A stretch of DNA of 64,000 bases, taken from positions 144,231-208,230 of the forward strand of contig JAWZYV010012536.1 in NCBI GenBank assembly GCA_038373885.1. Direction: 5' to 3'. The stretch is from Cheiracanthium punctorium (lineage: Eukaryota > Arthropoda > Arachnida > Araneae > Cheiracanthiidae). A model generated the notes under the pieces. The model was not told where the DNA came from and ran no database searches. It saw only the letters and a program-made list of their open reading frames with translations. Position numbers and translations under genes: made by a program. This document shows, one piece after another, positions 62,790 to 64,000 of this stretch (its first letter is position 1; each line of letters starts with the position of its first letter).

Positions 62790-64000
62790 CCTTTTTCACA
62801 CTTTCCAACAAGGTAGAAAAGTGTTTATGATTTCGGTTTGTCTGTCTGTCCGTCCGTCTGTCCTTCCGTCCGTCCGTGCTCTAACTCCCGTAAATATGCA
62901 TCGATTTCTACGAAATTTAAATATGATATTCTTATCTACTGTACCATGTACTCTATTGAAAATGGTATATGTAGCATTTATAGTTTTTCTACAGGAGCGT
63001 TCAAAATATTTCCAGTACATTACGCTCTAAGGGAAGGTTTTCTTTAAAGCGTATCATCCTTACTATACAGTTATGCTGATCCCTGACTTTTCAAGATAAA
63101 ACTTTTTCCGCCATTACTGCAAAAAGATTACAAAGTTAACACATAAACCCTAATAACATCTACACCGTTTGTGCGATCCGCTTGAAATTTTTCATAATTA
63201 TGTATAAAAATATAGAAAACAATCTGCGCTACTTTAAAAATCTGAAAATCCACCCGTTCCCTCACTTTTAAAGCGATTTTTCGCTTTTTTCAGCTCCATT
63301 TTATTTCCGAGAGTTAAAAAAGTTAATCATTTGCGTGACAAAATTAGCTATTGCATGTGATAATTACTTCATATAGACGTCACTCTTAACAAGCTTTTGC
63401 CAGATTTATAAGTTTACTTATTTATTCATTTATTTTTTAAATAAAATGATTTCCTCGCGGATGTTCACAGTGAAATGAAATTGTTTGAATGGGAAAAGTT
63501 TCCGCACATTCCCAGAAGAGCATGGAATTCGATTTTAGTACGTATAATAAAAATTGAGTATGAAGTTATTTATTTTAGGTGGACGAAGATTAAATATGTT
63601 AACTGTAAACACTCTTTCGTCAAACGCTTTCTTCAACAGCCCGTTGCAATTGCTTGGGGTTTTGACTTCTAGTTTTAGAGATATTCTGCTATTTGAAATG
63701 AAATAAAATTGATATATGTTGTTAAGGATTACAAGATGAAGCTTTTCATGTAAAATAGTGTCTGTATGTAGTTAAATAGCTCTTCTACAAGAGCACTCAA
63801 AATAATTTCAATTCAATACGGTCAATGGCAGCTTAGAGACAGGCATCTATTTAAAGCATATAATACTATAACCTACAATAAAATTAGCTAATAATCCGAC
63901 GATGATCAACTGCCTCCCTCAAATTGCGCCAAAATTCGCCAATGTTGATAAATTGCCAAATATGGTACGAAAAAAATGCTTTGAAAAATGAACCGAGATT
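62790..64000 (+). repeat. R1 interspersed repeat, plus copy
   Basis: Begins ACACTTTCCAACAAGG, then a (GTCC)n microsatellite and CTCTAACTCCCGTAAATATG. It carries the ACAGGAGCGTTCAAAATATT and ACAAGAGCACTCAAAATAAT modules and continues off the end of the window. It is the longest R1 copy here and the inverted partner of 54430-55630. Confidence 0.82.

Overview
This is a 64 kb piece of an AT-rich arthropod nuclear genome made almost entirely of transposable elements. No complete host gene is visible. The transposases (a DD41D mariner and a Tc1-like element), the abundant Helitrons and the spliced-looking exons suggest an arachnid, most likely a spider. That assignment comes from family resemblance and is an inference.

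Layout, left to right. 1-6.8 kb: a repeat family (R1), a 77-bp tandem array, an inverted pair of signal-peptide exons (4.16-4.66 kb) and a tRNA-derived SINE. 6.86-27.0 kb: a chain of Helitrons joined end to end. It includes a RepHel relic on the minus strand (9.88-16.8 kb) split by a mariner transposon and by a 665-bp insert, then several non-autonomous Helitrons in both orientations carrying small MITEs. 27.0-41.1 kb: one minus-strand Helitron copy broken into three parts by an 11.75-kb terminal-inverted-repeat element and by a second repeat (R2). The 11.75-kb element carries an intact Ty3/gypsy LTR retrotransposon (29.04-33.93 kb, apparently identical LTRs) and a 5-kb related element. 41-46 kb: R2 fragments and a GC-rich foldback element with 78-bp tandem repeats. 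46.9-48.6 kb: an intact Tc1-like transposon inside a hAT MITE. 50.5-57.5 kb: foldback MITEs and an old hAT transposon with a recognisable broken transposase and an exact 8-bp target duplication. 57.7-64 kb: a third signal-peptide exon, another Helitron copy, a hAT MITE and an R1 copy running off the end.

The two probably active elements are the gypsy retrotransposon (one open 1444-residue gag-pol frame, apparently identical LTRs) and the Tc1-like transposon (one open 342-residue transposase, perfect 27-bp TIRs). Everything else coding is decayed. The nesting gives a relative order of insertion in several places, and two insertions are confirmed by an uninterrupted copy of the same repeat elsewhere in the window.

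The least explained signals are the repeated, inverted signal-peptide exons (4.2, 4.6 and 57.8 kb), the large element ending in CCCAGACAGCACA, and a short exon-like minus-strand segment near 45.8 kb. All boundaries were read by eye; no alignment or database search was run.
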